Shown here: positions 31,364 through 38,982 of the stretch, in pieces
Position numbering within the stretch: position 1 is the first letter of the stretch
Layout of the letters: each line of letters starts with the position of its first letter
Program-made: the position numbers and the translations under genes
Assembly (NCBI GenBank): GCA_038526915.1
Contig: JBCBGF010000011.1
Coordinates: forward strand, 33,933 to 97,932
From: JBCBGF01 sp038526915
GTDB lineage: Bacteria; Pseudomonadota; Alphaproteobacteria; Rhodobacterales; Rhodobacteraceae
DNA: 64,000 bases
Direction: 5' to 3'
The notes under the pieces: model-generated
The model's input: the letters and a program-made list of their open reading frames with translations, nothing else
Database searches by the model: none
Told to the model about the DNA's origin: nothing

Positions 31364-31737
31364 GCGCCGTCCTTCTGCCAATAGGGCGTGCCGCGGTCCT
31401 CGGGCCGCCCGGTGGTTTCGGCGTGGCTGAACCAGCGTTTGCCAAGGCGCGTGATGCGAAAGCGTCCACCGCAGTTGGGGTCGGGACAGGCAATCTCGGC
31501 GTCAGAGGTCATCCAGTCGTTGTCATGGGTCGCGCGCTGTTTGGCGGGCAAGATGGGCAAAAGCGCCGCGAGGGCGTACATCGACACTTTCGTGCCGGGC
31601 TCGAACACCAAAAGCTCGCCTTCGACGCGGAAGCTCTCACCCTCGACATGGCGGCAGACGGCGGTGCGGTCGCCCACCACCGTCTCGACTTTCAGGTCAT
31701 AGAGCCAGAACCCGTCGTCTGGCGGATCGGTTGGCAT
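31360..31737 (-). CDS. TIGR04076-like small protein
   Basis: A 125-residue protein resembling the TIGR04076 family: WLYDLKVETVVGD, a central FRVEGELLVFEPGTKVSMYA, and a cysteine pair in IACPDPNCGGRFRITRL. The CPDP-x-C-GG segment could bind metal or act as a reactive thiol. Its last base pairs overlap the AKR start, so it is the first gene of the operon that continues through the AKR and the ABC transporter. Function unknown. Confidence 0.7.
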   Translation of the reverse strand: MPTDPPDDGFWLYDLKVETVVGDRTAVCRHVEGESFRVEGELLVFEPGTKVSMYALAALLPILPAKQRATHDNDWMTSDAEIACPDPNCGGRFRITRLGKRWFSHAETTGRPEDRGTPYWQKDGA

Positions 31738-31869
31738 GTCGCGCGCGCCCTTTGTCCCCCACGCATCGTTGCGGGCATCCCCGGGGGTGTCAATTGGTTA
31801 AGCTGCGGGAATGCATGGACAATGGCCGCGCCGCCGCCCTAGACAAAGGGGAACTGACGGGGGACGCAC

Positions 31870-33318
31870 ATGGCAGCACCGGAAACGATAGCGCTGAGCG
31901 ATCGGCTGACGATCACGCGGGCGCTGGTGGGCCTGTGGCAAGTCGCCGATATCGAAAAGGACGGTGCAGTCATCGACCCGGAGGTGGGGGCGGATCATCT
32001 GGCGGCCTATGCGAATGCGGGCTTTGGCACGTTCGATATGGCCGATCACTATGGCAGTGCCGAGCTGATCGCCGGGGCGTTGCTAAAGCGCGGCCCGGGG
32101 CCGGTGGTCTGTACGAAGTGGTGCCCGACGCCGGGGCCGATGACGGCGGATGTGGTGCGGGCAGGCGTACAGGAACGGTTGGATCGGCTGGGCGTGACCC
32201 GGGTCGACCTGTTGCAGTTTCATTGGTGGAGTTTCGAGCATCCCGCCTGGCTCGACGCGCTGCATCATATGACGGCTCTGCGGGAGGAAGGCTTGATCGG
32301 GGAGATCGGTCTGACGAATGTGGATGCCGCGCACCTGCACCTTGCGCTGGCCGATGGGATCCCTGTCCTGACCAATCAAGTGGCGTTTTCCCTGCTTGAT
32401 CGGCGCGCGGCGGGGCCTTTGTCGCGGGTTTGTGCGGCGCGAGGTGTGCGCTTGTTGGCCTATGGGACTTTGGCGGGTGGGTTTCTGTCCGAGCGGTGGT
32501 TGGGCAAGCCGGAACCGGCCGAGATCACCGACTGGAGCAAGATGAAGTACAAACGCTTCATTGATGCCGCTGGCGGGTGGGAGGCCTATCAGGGCGTGCT
32601 GGCTGCGGCGGCTGAGGTGGCGCGGCGGCATGGTGTGTCCGTGGCCAATGTCGCGACGCGCTGGGTATTGGAGCATCCGGCGGTGGCCGGTGTGATCATC
32701 GGCGCGCGGCTCGGGCAGGCGGAGCATCGGGCGGATACGGCGCAGCTCTTCGCGTTTTCGCTGGATAACGAGGATCGGGAGATCCTGGACGCGGCGTTTG
32801 CAGGCACGACCCCCCTGCCCGGCGATTGCGGAGATGAATACCGCAAGCCGCCGTTCCTGACGGCGTCGGGCGATCTGAGCCATCATTTGGATACGATGCC
32901 TAGTGCGGTGACCGTTGAGCCGGTGCCAGGGCGACCGGGTGAGATGCGCGCGCTAAGTGGGAGCGAGTGGGAAGACATCGCGGGCTATTGCAGGGCGCAG
33001 AGGATCGGGGACCGGGTGCTGGTGTCGGGAACCACGGCGACGGCAGGGGTGGACCGGGTCGTGGCCCCGGGCGATGCGGGCGCGCAGGTGACATTCATCC
33101 TCGACAAGATCGGTGGAGCTTTGACGGCGCTGGGCTCGTCGCTGGAGGATGTGGTGCGGACACGGGTGTATCTGGCCGATGCGGGCGATGTCGTGGCAGT
33201 GTCCGAGGCGCATGGGCGGGTTTTCGGGGAGGTGAAGCCGGCCAATACGCTGTTCGAGATTTCCCGCTTGATCGGCGACTACAAGGTAGAAATCGAAGCC
33301 GAGGCGATTGTGCGGTAA
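31870..33318 (+). CDS. Aldo/keto reductase fused to a Rid (YjgF/YER057c) domain
   Basis: A 482-residue two-domain protein. Residues about 1-340 are an AKR with an intact tetrad (TFDMADHYG, CTKWCPTP, LLQFHWWS) and LLAYGTLAGGFLSERWLGKP. Residues about 350-482 are a Rid-family trimerising domain (GDRVLVSGTTATAGVDRVV, LDKIGGALTALGSSLEDVVR). The catalytic Arg of RidA imine deaminases (the R of P-A-R in E. coli) is Asn here (PANTLFEISRL), so it is probably not a classical imine deaminase. It is divergent from the TIGR04076-AKR-transporter operon, 132 bp away. Confidence 0.88.
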   Translation: MAAPETIALSDRLTITRALVGLWQVADIEKDGAVIDPEVGADHLAAYANAGFGTFDMADHYGSAELIAGALLKRGPGPVVCTKWCPTPGPMTADVVRAGVQERLDRLGVTRVDLLQFHWWSFEHPAWLDALHHMTALREEGLIGEIGLTNVDAAHLHLALADGIPVLTNQVAFSLLDRRAAGPLSRVCAARGVRLLAYGTLAGGFLSERWLGKPEPAEITDWSKMKYKRFIDAAGGWEAYQGVLAAAAEVARRHGVSVANVATRWVLEHPAVAGVIIGARLGQAEHRADTAQLFAFSLDNEDREILDAAFAGTTPLPGDCGDEYRKPPFLTASGDLSHHLDTMPSAVTVEPVPGRPGEMRALSGSEWEDIAGYCRAQRIGDRVLVSGTTATAGVDRVVAPGDAGAQVTFILDKIGGALTALGSSLEDVVRTRVYLADAGDVVAVSEAHGRVFGEVKPANTLFEISRLIGDYKVEIEAEAIVR

Positions 33319-33369
33319 CGTGACGTGAGCAAGGTGAAGGAAACACCGCACATCACAGCAATCGGCACA

Positions 33370-33406
33370 AGAAAAACAGGCAGCCACAGATCTCTCTGCG
33401 GCTGCC
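33370..33406 (-). terminator. Intrinsic terminator after the small lipoprotein gene
   Basis: On the minus strand GGCAGCC (33406-33400) pairs with GGCTGCC (33385-33379), extended by CAGA/TCTG, and is followed by TGTTTTTC. It lies 36 bp after the 39-aa lipoprotein stop; it may also serve the AKR-Rid gene ending at 33318 from the other side. Confidence 0.7.
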
Positions 33407-33441
33407 GATCACTCGTTACCCACCCGGGTCGGGTCGAAGGG

Positions 33442-33561
33442 TCAGTAGGACGACCCGTAACCGGAATCGTAAGATGTGCCGGGCGAGGTGGCGTAGAGCC
33501 CCCCGCTATCGCAGGCTGCAAGGGCAAGCGCGGCGGCGAACAGGAATGCGATACGTGTCAT
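33442..33561 (-). CDS. Small lipoprotein (39 aa)
   Basis: A 39-residue secreted lipoprotein: MTRIAFLFAAALALAACDSG gives a signal peptide with the lipobox LAAC, followed by only about 23 residues rich in Ser, Gly and Tyr. GGGAGG lies five bases before the ATG. It is 16 bp downstream of the COG4315 gene on the same strand and ends at a terminator, so the two form an operon divergent from the sigma factor. Function unknown; entericidin-like size. Confidence 0.65.
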   Translation of the reverse strand: MTRIAFLFAAALALAACDSGGLYATSPGTSYDSGYGSSY

Positions 33562-33577
33562 TGGAACCTCCCAGCGA

Positions 33578-33958
33578 TCAGTTGTTGCGGACCACGTCCC
33601 AGACACCACCCACGCCGTCGCCGGTGGCATCGCCGCGTTCGCTGTCGCCCGCCCAGAAGTAAAGCGGCTGGCCGTTCAGCGCCCATTGGCGGGTGCCGTC
33701 GCGGCGGTCGATGATGCCCAGCGCGCCGTCGGCCTTGGCGGATGCGCCTGCAGTGAACGGGGGCCAAGCTTGCGCGCAATCGTTGTAGCAGTTCGAGGTG
33801 TTCGCGCTGTCATTGCGGAATGTGTAGAGCGTCATGCCGTTCTTCGATGAGGCGATGACCTGGCCGATATCGGTGTTAACGGCGGTCAGCGCGCCTGCGG
33901 CGGCTTGCGTGCCAAGCGTTGCGGCGAGGGCGATGGTGGTGATCAGGGTGCGTGTCAT
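33578..33958 (-). CDS. Secreted COG4315 / Lipoprotein_15 repeat protein
   Basis: A 126-residue exported protein with signal peptide MTRTLITTIALAATLGTQAA. The mature part has the repeat typical of this family, GMTLYTFRNDSANTSNC then NCYNDCAQAWPPF, and a second imperfect copy QPLYFWAGDSERGDATG, GVWDVV. Such proteins are common near ECF sigma factors in Rhodobacterales and are of unknown function. ATG at 33958 is preceded by AAGGA. It is divergent from the sigma factor gene. Confidence 0.82.
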   Translation of the reverse strand: MTRTLITTIALAATLGTQAAAGALTAVNTDIGQVIASSKNGMTLYTFRNDSANTSNCYNDCAQAWPPFTAGASAKADGALGIIDRRDGTRQWALNGQPLYFWAGDSERGDATGDGVGGVWDVVRNN

Positions 33959-34249
33959 TGGTTCGGTATCCTTTGTCAGTCGTTTGGGTGTCGGTTGCGG
34001 TGAACAGTGCTTGCTCACTGCTGGTCCCTACGCCTGGGGTCGGCGGTTTATTCGCGGGTCCCCGAAAAAAGTTTGAAATTTTTTCCGCCCCCCACGCGTA
34101 ACCCCTGTGAAACAAGCGTTTTGGAGGCGCATATGCCGACTGCACATCATCAGGACGTCGTGGATGATCCCCGTTGCATCGGGACAGGTGGCGTTGCACT
34201 AACGGTGTATTCGAACCCGTCCCCTGCCCCCGATCATCGCGAGGCTGAT

Positions 34250-34753
34250 GTGTCCACCGACCTCAAGCGCGATCTTATTGCGCTCCTCCCGCGGCTGCGG
34301 CGGTTTGCGCGGACGCTGACGCGCTCGGTGCCAGAGGCGGATGATCTGGTGCAGGAGGCGTGCCTGCGGGCACTGACCCGCGCCGATCAATGGGATCGGT
34401 CCCAGCCGCTCGATCGGTGGATGTTCCGGATCACCCGCAACCTTTGGATCAGCGAGATCCGCAAACGTGGGGTGCGGATGGGCCAGGGGCAGGTCCCGGC
34501 GGAGGAAACGCATGAGCTGGTGTCGGTAGAGACCGGAGAAGCGAGCGTGGTCGCGGCCCAATTGCGCAATCGGATCGACGCCTTGCCGCAGGATCTGTCG
34601 GCGGTTTTGTTGACGGTCTCGGTCGAGGGATACAGTTATGCCGAAGCAGCCGAGCTGTTCGAGATCCCGGTGGGCACGGTGATGAGCCGCATCCACCGGG
34701 CGCGCAAGATGCTGGCGGCCCAGATCGCGGCCCCTGACGGAGCGGTAAAGTGA
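34250..34753 (+). CDS. ECF-type RNA polymerase sigma factor
   Basis: A 167-residue extracytoplasmic-function sigma factor. Region 2 includes RLRRFARTLTRSVPEADDL and RWMFRITRNLWISEIRKR; region 4 includes LPQDLSAVLLTVSVEGYSYA and GTVMSRIHRARKM. I chose GTG at 34250, where the family domain begins (STDLKRDLIALLPRL). An in-frame ATG at 34133 has a good GGAGG site and would add 39 residues, but codon use in that stretch is unlike coding DNA here. It overlaps the anti-sigma gene (GTGA) and is divergent from two small secreted proteins, its probable targets. Confidence 0.88.
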   Translation: MSTDLKRDLIALLPRLRRFARTLTRSVPEADDLVQEACLRALTRADQWDRSQPLDRWMFRITRNLWISEIRKRGVRMGQGQVPAEETHELVSVETGEASVVAAQLRNRIDALPQDLSAVLLTVSVEGYSYAEAAELFEIPVGTVMSRIHRARKMLAAQIAAPDGAVK

Positions 34754-35526
34754 CCGAGTACGCAGAAAAACTCAGCGCGTTCCTGGATGGCGAATTGCCT
34801 GAGGATGAGGCGCGGGCAGTGGAGGCTGCGCTGGCCGCCGACCCGGGGCTGCAGGCTGAGCTTGAGGCGTTGATGGCCGCTGATACCGTGGCCAAGGACG
34901 CATTTGACGAGATGCTGGACGAGCCGGTGCCCTTTGCCCTGGCCAGCGCCATTCAGTTGGCCGAGGCATCGGTGGTGGCCAATGACGCCCCTGCCCCGGC
35001 GCGGCGTGGGGGATGGCTGGCGGCAGCAGTAGCGAGTGTGGCGCTCGCGCTTGGCGGGGCGGGCGGATACTTTACGGGTGTGTCGCAAAGCACTCAGGTG
35101 ACCGCGGCCCCCGGATGGCTGGCGGATATCGCAGACTACCACCGGGTCTATTCCGGGCAGGTGCGGCATCTGGTGGAAGTCGGCGCGGAAGAAGCCGACC
35201 ATATCCAGACCTGGCTGACGGCAACGGTAGGGGCGCCGGTGCGGATCCCGGACTTGTCGCAGCATGGTTTGACCTTTGAAGGCGGTCGTCTATTGGTGGC
35301 GGCGGGCAAGCCTGTGGCGCAGTTGATGTTCACCGATGCAGACGAACGCGTCGTGGCTCTGTGCCTGATCCAGACCGACACACCGCAGGACGGGTTTGGC
35401 AATCGTACCATCGGGGCGTTTGATATGGTGACCTGGGGTGGCGAGAGCGCGAATTTTGTCGTCGTAGGCGATGAAGGGCGCAGTGATCTGGACGCCATTG
35501 CCCAAACCGCAGCGGTTCAAGCCTAG
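34750..35526 (+). CDS. Membrane-anchored anti-sigma factor (RsiW/RskA type)
   Basis: A 258-residue single-pass membrane protein. The N-terminal 80 residues are an anti-sigma domain (MTEYAEKLSAFLDGELPEDE, AALAADPGLQAELEALMAAD); one hydrophobic helix lies at about residues 88-108; the remaining 150 residues are extracytoplasmic, with ADIADYHRVYSGQVRHLVEV and RIPDLSQHGLTFEGGRLL. GTG at 34750 overlaps the sigma stop. It presumably holds the sigma factor at the membrane until an envelope signal releases it. Confidence 0.87.
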   Translation: MTEYAEKLSAFLDGELPEDEARAVEAALAADPGLQAELEALMAADTVAKDAFDEMLDEPVPFALASAIQLAEASVVANDAPAPARRGGWLAAAVASVALALGGAGGYFTGVSQSTQVTAAPGWLADIADYHRVYSGQVRHLVEVGAEEADHIQTWLTATVGAPVRIPDLSQHGLTFEGGRLLVAAGKPVAQLMFTDADERVVALCLIQTDTPQDGFGNRTIGAFDMVTWGGESANFVVVGDEGRSDLDAIAQTAAVQA

Positions 35527-35541
35527 GAGCAGATCACGCGT

Positions 35542-36798
35542 TCAGTGACGCCCCTTCCAGGGCACCAGCCACGTCTCGGCCATGCGCATCAGAATATCGA
35601 TGGCATAACCGATCACGCCGATCAGGATGATCCCCATGATGACGATATCGGTCAGCTGGAACTTGGACGCGGCGATGATCATCATGCCCGCGCCTTTCTG
35701 AGCGGCGACAAGCTCGGCCGCCACCACCGTTCCCCAGCACACGCCCATGGCGACGCGCGCGCCTGTAAAGATCTCGGGCAGCGAGTTGGGGATGATGACA
35801 TGGCGCAGGATCTGCCACTTGGATGCCCCCAGCGAATAGGCGGCGTGGATCTTGGTGATGTTGACGCCCGAGACCCCTGCCCTTGCGGCAATGGTCATGA
35901 TCCACAGCGCGGCGAGGAATAGAAGCACGATCTTGCCCGTCTCCCAGATCCCGAACCAGATGATCACCAGCGGGATCAGGGCGAGCGGGGGAACGGGGCG
36001 CATGAATTCGACGATGGGGTCGAACCAACCGCGGAACCAGCCGGACAGGCCCATGGCATAGCCCAGCGGAATGCCGACCAGTGCGCCCAGAATGAACCCG
36101 ACGACGACCCGCATCAGCGAGAAGCCCAAATGCGCCCAAAGGGTGAAGTTTTGATACCCGTCCTGGGCAATGTCGATCAGGCGCTGGAACACAGCCTCGG
36201 GCGCGGGCAGCCAGATCGGCTCCATCTGCCAGCCTTTGGCTGGGGTGAACAGAAGCGCGCCGCGGGGGTTTAGCAGAAGCTCGCCGTCACCGATGGACAT
36301 GGGCGCACCGGCGACAAGCTCCTGCCCGTTGATCTGCGTGATCGTCAGGCCGTCGCCTGCGTCGTTCTCCAAAACGTTCAGACGACCAGTGCGCAACTGG
36401 GCAATCGACAGCGCGTCATTGGCGGCGAACCCATCGCCTGCCTCGACCTCTGGCAAGACGGGGTCTTGATCCAATGGATGGACAACGACCGTGACGGTCG
36501 CCTCATCCGTCGCCCCGCTGGCATCGGTGGCGGTATAGGTGAACTCGGTCGCGCCGCTGAACGGCCCCGGCACGTGGAACGGCGTGATGGCCGAACCGGT
36601 GAAGGCGCCCCAGATCAGGAAGATCACAAGCACCGATATGACGGACGCCGCGCGATCGGGGCGGACCGCGCTTTCGTCCCCGAAGGTCACTGTCTTGAGA
36701 GAGGTGAAATCCGTCATCGCCTCACGGCGCGAACGGACAAAGCGCACGGCCAGATAGGCCAAGATGAACAGCGCGAGGTAAGCGATTGCGACGGTCAT
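35542..36798 (-). CDS. tauC: Taurine-type ABC permease (TauC/SsuC) with an inserted cadherin/Ig-like segment
   Basis: A 418-residue permease, far longer than the usual 250-280. Residues about 1-75 hold two hydrophobic segments. About 80-185 is a hydrophilic insertion (EFTYTATDASGATDEATVTV, then LNVLENDAGDGLTITQINGQ and LLLNPRGALLFTPAKGW) resembling bacterial cadherin-like/VCBS repeats of surface proteins. From about 195 the normal core resumes (WLPAPEAVFQRLIDIAQDGY), with the ATPase-coupling motif AAYSLGASKWQILRHVIIPN. The insert should face the periplasm. The ATG overlaps the tauB stop. Confidence 0.85.
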   Translation of the reverse strand: MTVAIAYLALFILAYLAVRFVRSRREAMTDFTSLKTVTFGDESAVRPDRAASVISVLVIFLIWGAFTGSAITPFHVPGPFSGATEFTYTATDASGATDEATVTVVVHPLDQDPVLPEVEAGDGFAANDALSIAQLRTGRLNVLENDAGDGLTITQINGQELVAGAPMSIGDGELLLNPRGALLFTPAKGWQMEPIWLPAPEAVFQRLIDIAQDGYQNFTLWAHLGFSLMRVVVGFILGALVGIPLGYAMGLSGWFRGWFDPIVEFMRPVPPLALIPLVIIWFGIWETGKIVLLFLAALWIMTIAARAGVSGVNITKIHAAYSLGASKWQILRHVIIPNSLPEIFTGARVAMGVCWGTVVAAELVAAQKGAGMMIIAASKFQLTDIVIMGIILIGVIGYAIDILMRMAETWLVPWKGRH

Positions 36799-37601
36799 GC
36801 TGCGCCCTCGGTCCGGCCCATAATCTCTTCTTCCATTTCCCAGATCATACTGAGGATCTCATCACGTTTGACGGCAAAGTCGGGATGTTTCTTGACCTCG
36901 CGCAGGTCCTGACCGACGCCGATATCGGCAAAGGGCAGATTGTATTCCTTGTGGATGCGGCCCGGGCGCGGGGCCATCACGACCAGCCGTTCACCCAAAA
37001 GCAGCGCCTCTTCCACCGAGTGCGTGATCAGGATGATCGTCTTGCCGGTCTCTTTCCAAAGCTTGAGCACGAGGCCTTGCATCTTTTCCCGCGTCAGCGC
37101 GTCGAGGGCCCCCAGCGGTTCATCCATCAGGATCACGTCGGGCTCATTGGCCAGACACCGGGCCAGGGCCACGCGTTGCTGCATCCCGCCCGACAGCTCA
37201 TAGACGGCCTTTTCCTTGAAATCAGCGAGGCCCACGACATCCAGCAGGTGATCGGCGATCTTGTCCCGCTCGGGCTTGGGCATGCCCTTCATTCGGGGGC
37301 CGAAATCGACGTTCTCGCGCACGCTCATCCATTCAAAAAGCGCGCCCTTCTGGAACACCATGCCACGTTCGGGGTCGGGGCCCGTGATCTTGTGTTCGTT
37401 CAAGATGATCTGGCCCTCGGTCGGGGCGAGAAATCCAGCGACGATGTTGAGAAGCGTGGTCTTGCCGCAGCCCGAGGGGCCAAGAACGCTCATCAATTCG
37501 CCCTGTTTCAGGGTGAGCGAGACGTCCTTCAACGCTTGGACATGGCCACCGTTGGGCAGGTCGAAACGCATCGAGATTTTGTCGATCAGAAGATCCGTCA
37601 T
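36795..37601 (-). CDS. tauB: Taurine-type ABC transporter ATP-binding protein
   Basis: A 268-residue ATPase of the TauB/SsuB/nitrate class: Walker A GPSGCGKTTLLNIVAGF, Q-loop GMVFQKGALFEWMSVRENV, signature LSGGMQQRVALARCLA, Walker B ILMDEPLGALDALTREKM and H-loop ILITHSVEEAL. It lies between the broken tauA and tauC, with a stable hairpin at 37626-37647 between it and tauA. Confidence 0.92.
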   Translation of the reverse strand: MTDLLIDKISMRFDLPNGGHVQALKDVSLTLKQGELMSVLGPSGCGKTTLLNIVAGFLAPTEGQIILNEHKITGPDPERGMVFQKGALFEWMSVRENVDFGPRMKGMPKPERDKIADHLLDVVGLADFKEKAVYELSGGMQQRVALARCLANEPDVILMDEPLGALDALTREKMQGLVLKLWKETGKTIILITHSVEEALLLGERLVVMAPRPGRIHKEYNLPFADIGVGQDLREVKKHPDFAVKRDEILSMIWEMEEEIMGRTEGAA

Positions 37602-37625
37602 GCTGGCCCCACAACTGGCGTGAGA

Positions 37626-37647
37626 CGGCCCGGAGGATCCCGGGCCG
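37626..37647. terminator. Intergenic hairpin between tauA and tauB
   Basis: CGGCCCGG (37626-37633) pairs with CCGGGCCG (37640-37647) across a 6-nt loop. No T-run follows on the minus strand, so it is more likely a processing or stabilising structure that raises tauA mRNA over tauBC, as in many binding-protein operons. Confidence 0.45.
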
Positions 37648-37669
37648 CCTGAAGTCTTCGTGGCTTGGC

Positions 37670-38683
37670 TTAGTTTACCGCAGCCAATGGATCGGTGTTA
37701 ACGGCACCGGCATAACTGTCACGCGCGGTCGGGATCGAGCCCGCTTCCTTGAACACGTTTGCCACGCCCAGCATGAACTCCTGCGCGCCACCGCCGAGCC
37801 ATTTCTCGGACAGCTGGTCAGCCACACCGGGGAAGACAAAGGTATCCATGGTGGCCTTGGTGTCTTCTTCCGACATCCCGGCATCCTGGGCGATCACGGG
37901 CAGCATTTCAGCAACCGCTTCGCCCGAATTCCAGGCCTCGTTCGCCTCAGCCGTTACCTTAAGGAAGGCCGATACGAGATCGGGGTTTTCCGCGACGAAG
38001 GCCGCAGGGGCCGAGGTCACGTCAAACACCAAGATGCCAAGCTCTTCCTTTTCTGCACCCGTCAGAAGAACGTTGCCGTCTTCTTTCATGCGGCGCAGGG
38101 CCCCGCCCCAGCCGCAGACCATGTCCAGGTTGCCTTGCGAAAACGCGGTCTGGCCTTCTGCGGGCGGCATGTCGACGATTTCCATGGTCGAGATGTCGAC
38201 GCCGAAATGGTCCATCTGCTTGAGGAAACCATAGTGTGCGGCTGTGCCGATCGGCACGGCGACGCGCTTGCCTTCCAATTCCGTCGCGTTGGTCTTGTCG
38301 ATGCCAAGGCCTGAGGCGACGACGCAGTTGTCGTTCTCGGCCTAGCTGACCGCCACATCAACGATCTGAAGATCCTGACCGGCAGAGGTGGCGACCACGA
38401 AGGGCGGCACGCCCTGGCTGACCGAAAGATGGACGTCACCCGACGCCATGGCGGCGGACATTGCGGTACCAGTATCGAAAGCGACCCAGTTGATCGAGAC
38501 GCCCAACGCCTCTTCATAGGTGCCGTTGACCTTGGCGTATTGGAACGGCATTGGCCATTCGAGGAAGTAGGCCACGGTGATTTCTTCGAGGTGGCCGCCG
38601 GCGGTTGCGGGCTGGGCCGCGACGAGCAACGCCGAGCTGGTCGCTGCTGCGCACAGCGCTGCCTTGAGTGTTTTGGTTGTCAT
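37670..38683 (-). pseudogene. tauA: Taurine-type ABC substrate-binding protein gene with internal amber stop
   Basis: Two halves of one gene lie in the same frame. The first half (38683-38345) encodes a signal peptide (MTTKTLKAALCAAATSSALL.. ATAGG) and ITVAYFLEWPMPFQYAKVNG up to LQIVDVAVS. A TAG at 38344-38342 interrupts, then the frame continues AENDNCVVASGLGIDKT, KRVAVPIGTAAHYGFLKQMD to the natural end at 37670. Related binding proteins have Tyr at this place (SY.xNDNC), so one base change (TAC/TAT to TAG) explains it. The rest shows no further damage. Either a recent nonsense mutation, a sequencing error, or rare readthrough. Confidence 0.85.
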
Positions 38684-38745
38684 GAAGGTCTCCCTGTACT
38701 TACTCGGTGATTTCCTCCCGAGCCGGAGGCGAGTGTTGTCACGAA

Positions 38746-38783
38746 GACTGGTCCTGTCCAGTCCGGACGAAAACTGGCCCTAA
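38746..38783. promoter_or_regulatory. Repeats upstream of tauA, possible TauR site
   Basis: GACTGG (38746-38751) and CCAGTC (38758-38763) form an inverted repeat, and CTGGTCCTGT (38748) and CTGGCCCTAA (38774) are direct repeats 26 bp apart. The latter resembles the CTGGACYTAA repeat I recall for the MocR-type taurine regulator TauR. No tauR gene is in the window. Confidence 0.35.
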
Positions 38784-38982
38784 CGAGTCACGTCCAAATC
38801 GGGTTTGGTGGGCAAATTGGATATAAAGGTGCTGCAAAATTCTGCGGCTTGGCAAGGTGGGTTGCGGGCGCGGCTGCAATTTGCGCGTCAAACCGTCCCA
38901 CATGAAATCCCGCGTTAACTTTGCTAGCGTTCGGGCGCGGTCGGTATCCGTCGGGCAATAGAACAAAAGCAAAGGACGGATA

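Noticed and set aside
34133..34249. N-terminal extension of the ECF sigma factor from the ATG at 34133 with GGAGG
   Set aside because: Family homology begins at 34250 and third-position GC in this stretch is only about half, unlike coding DNA here; kept as an alternative start in the entry.
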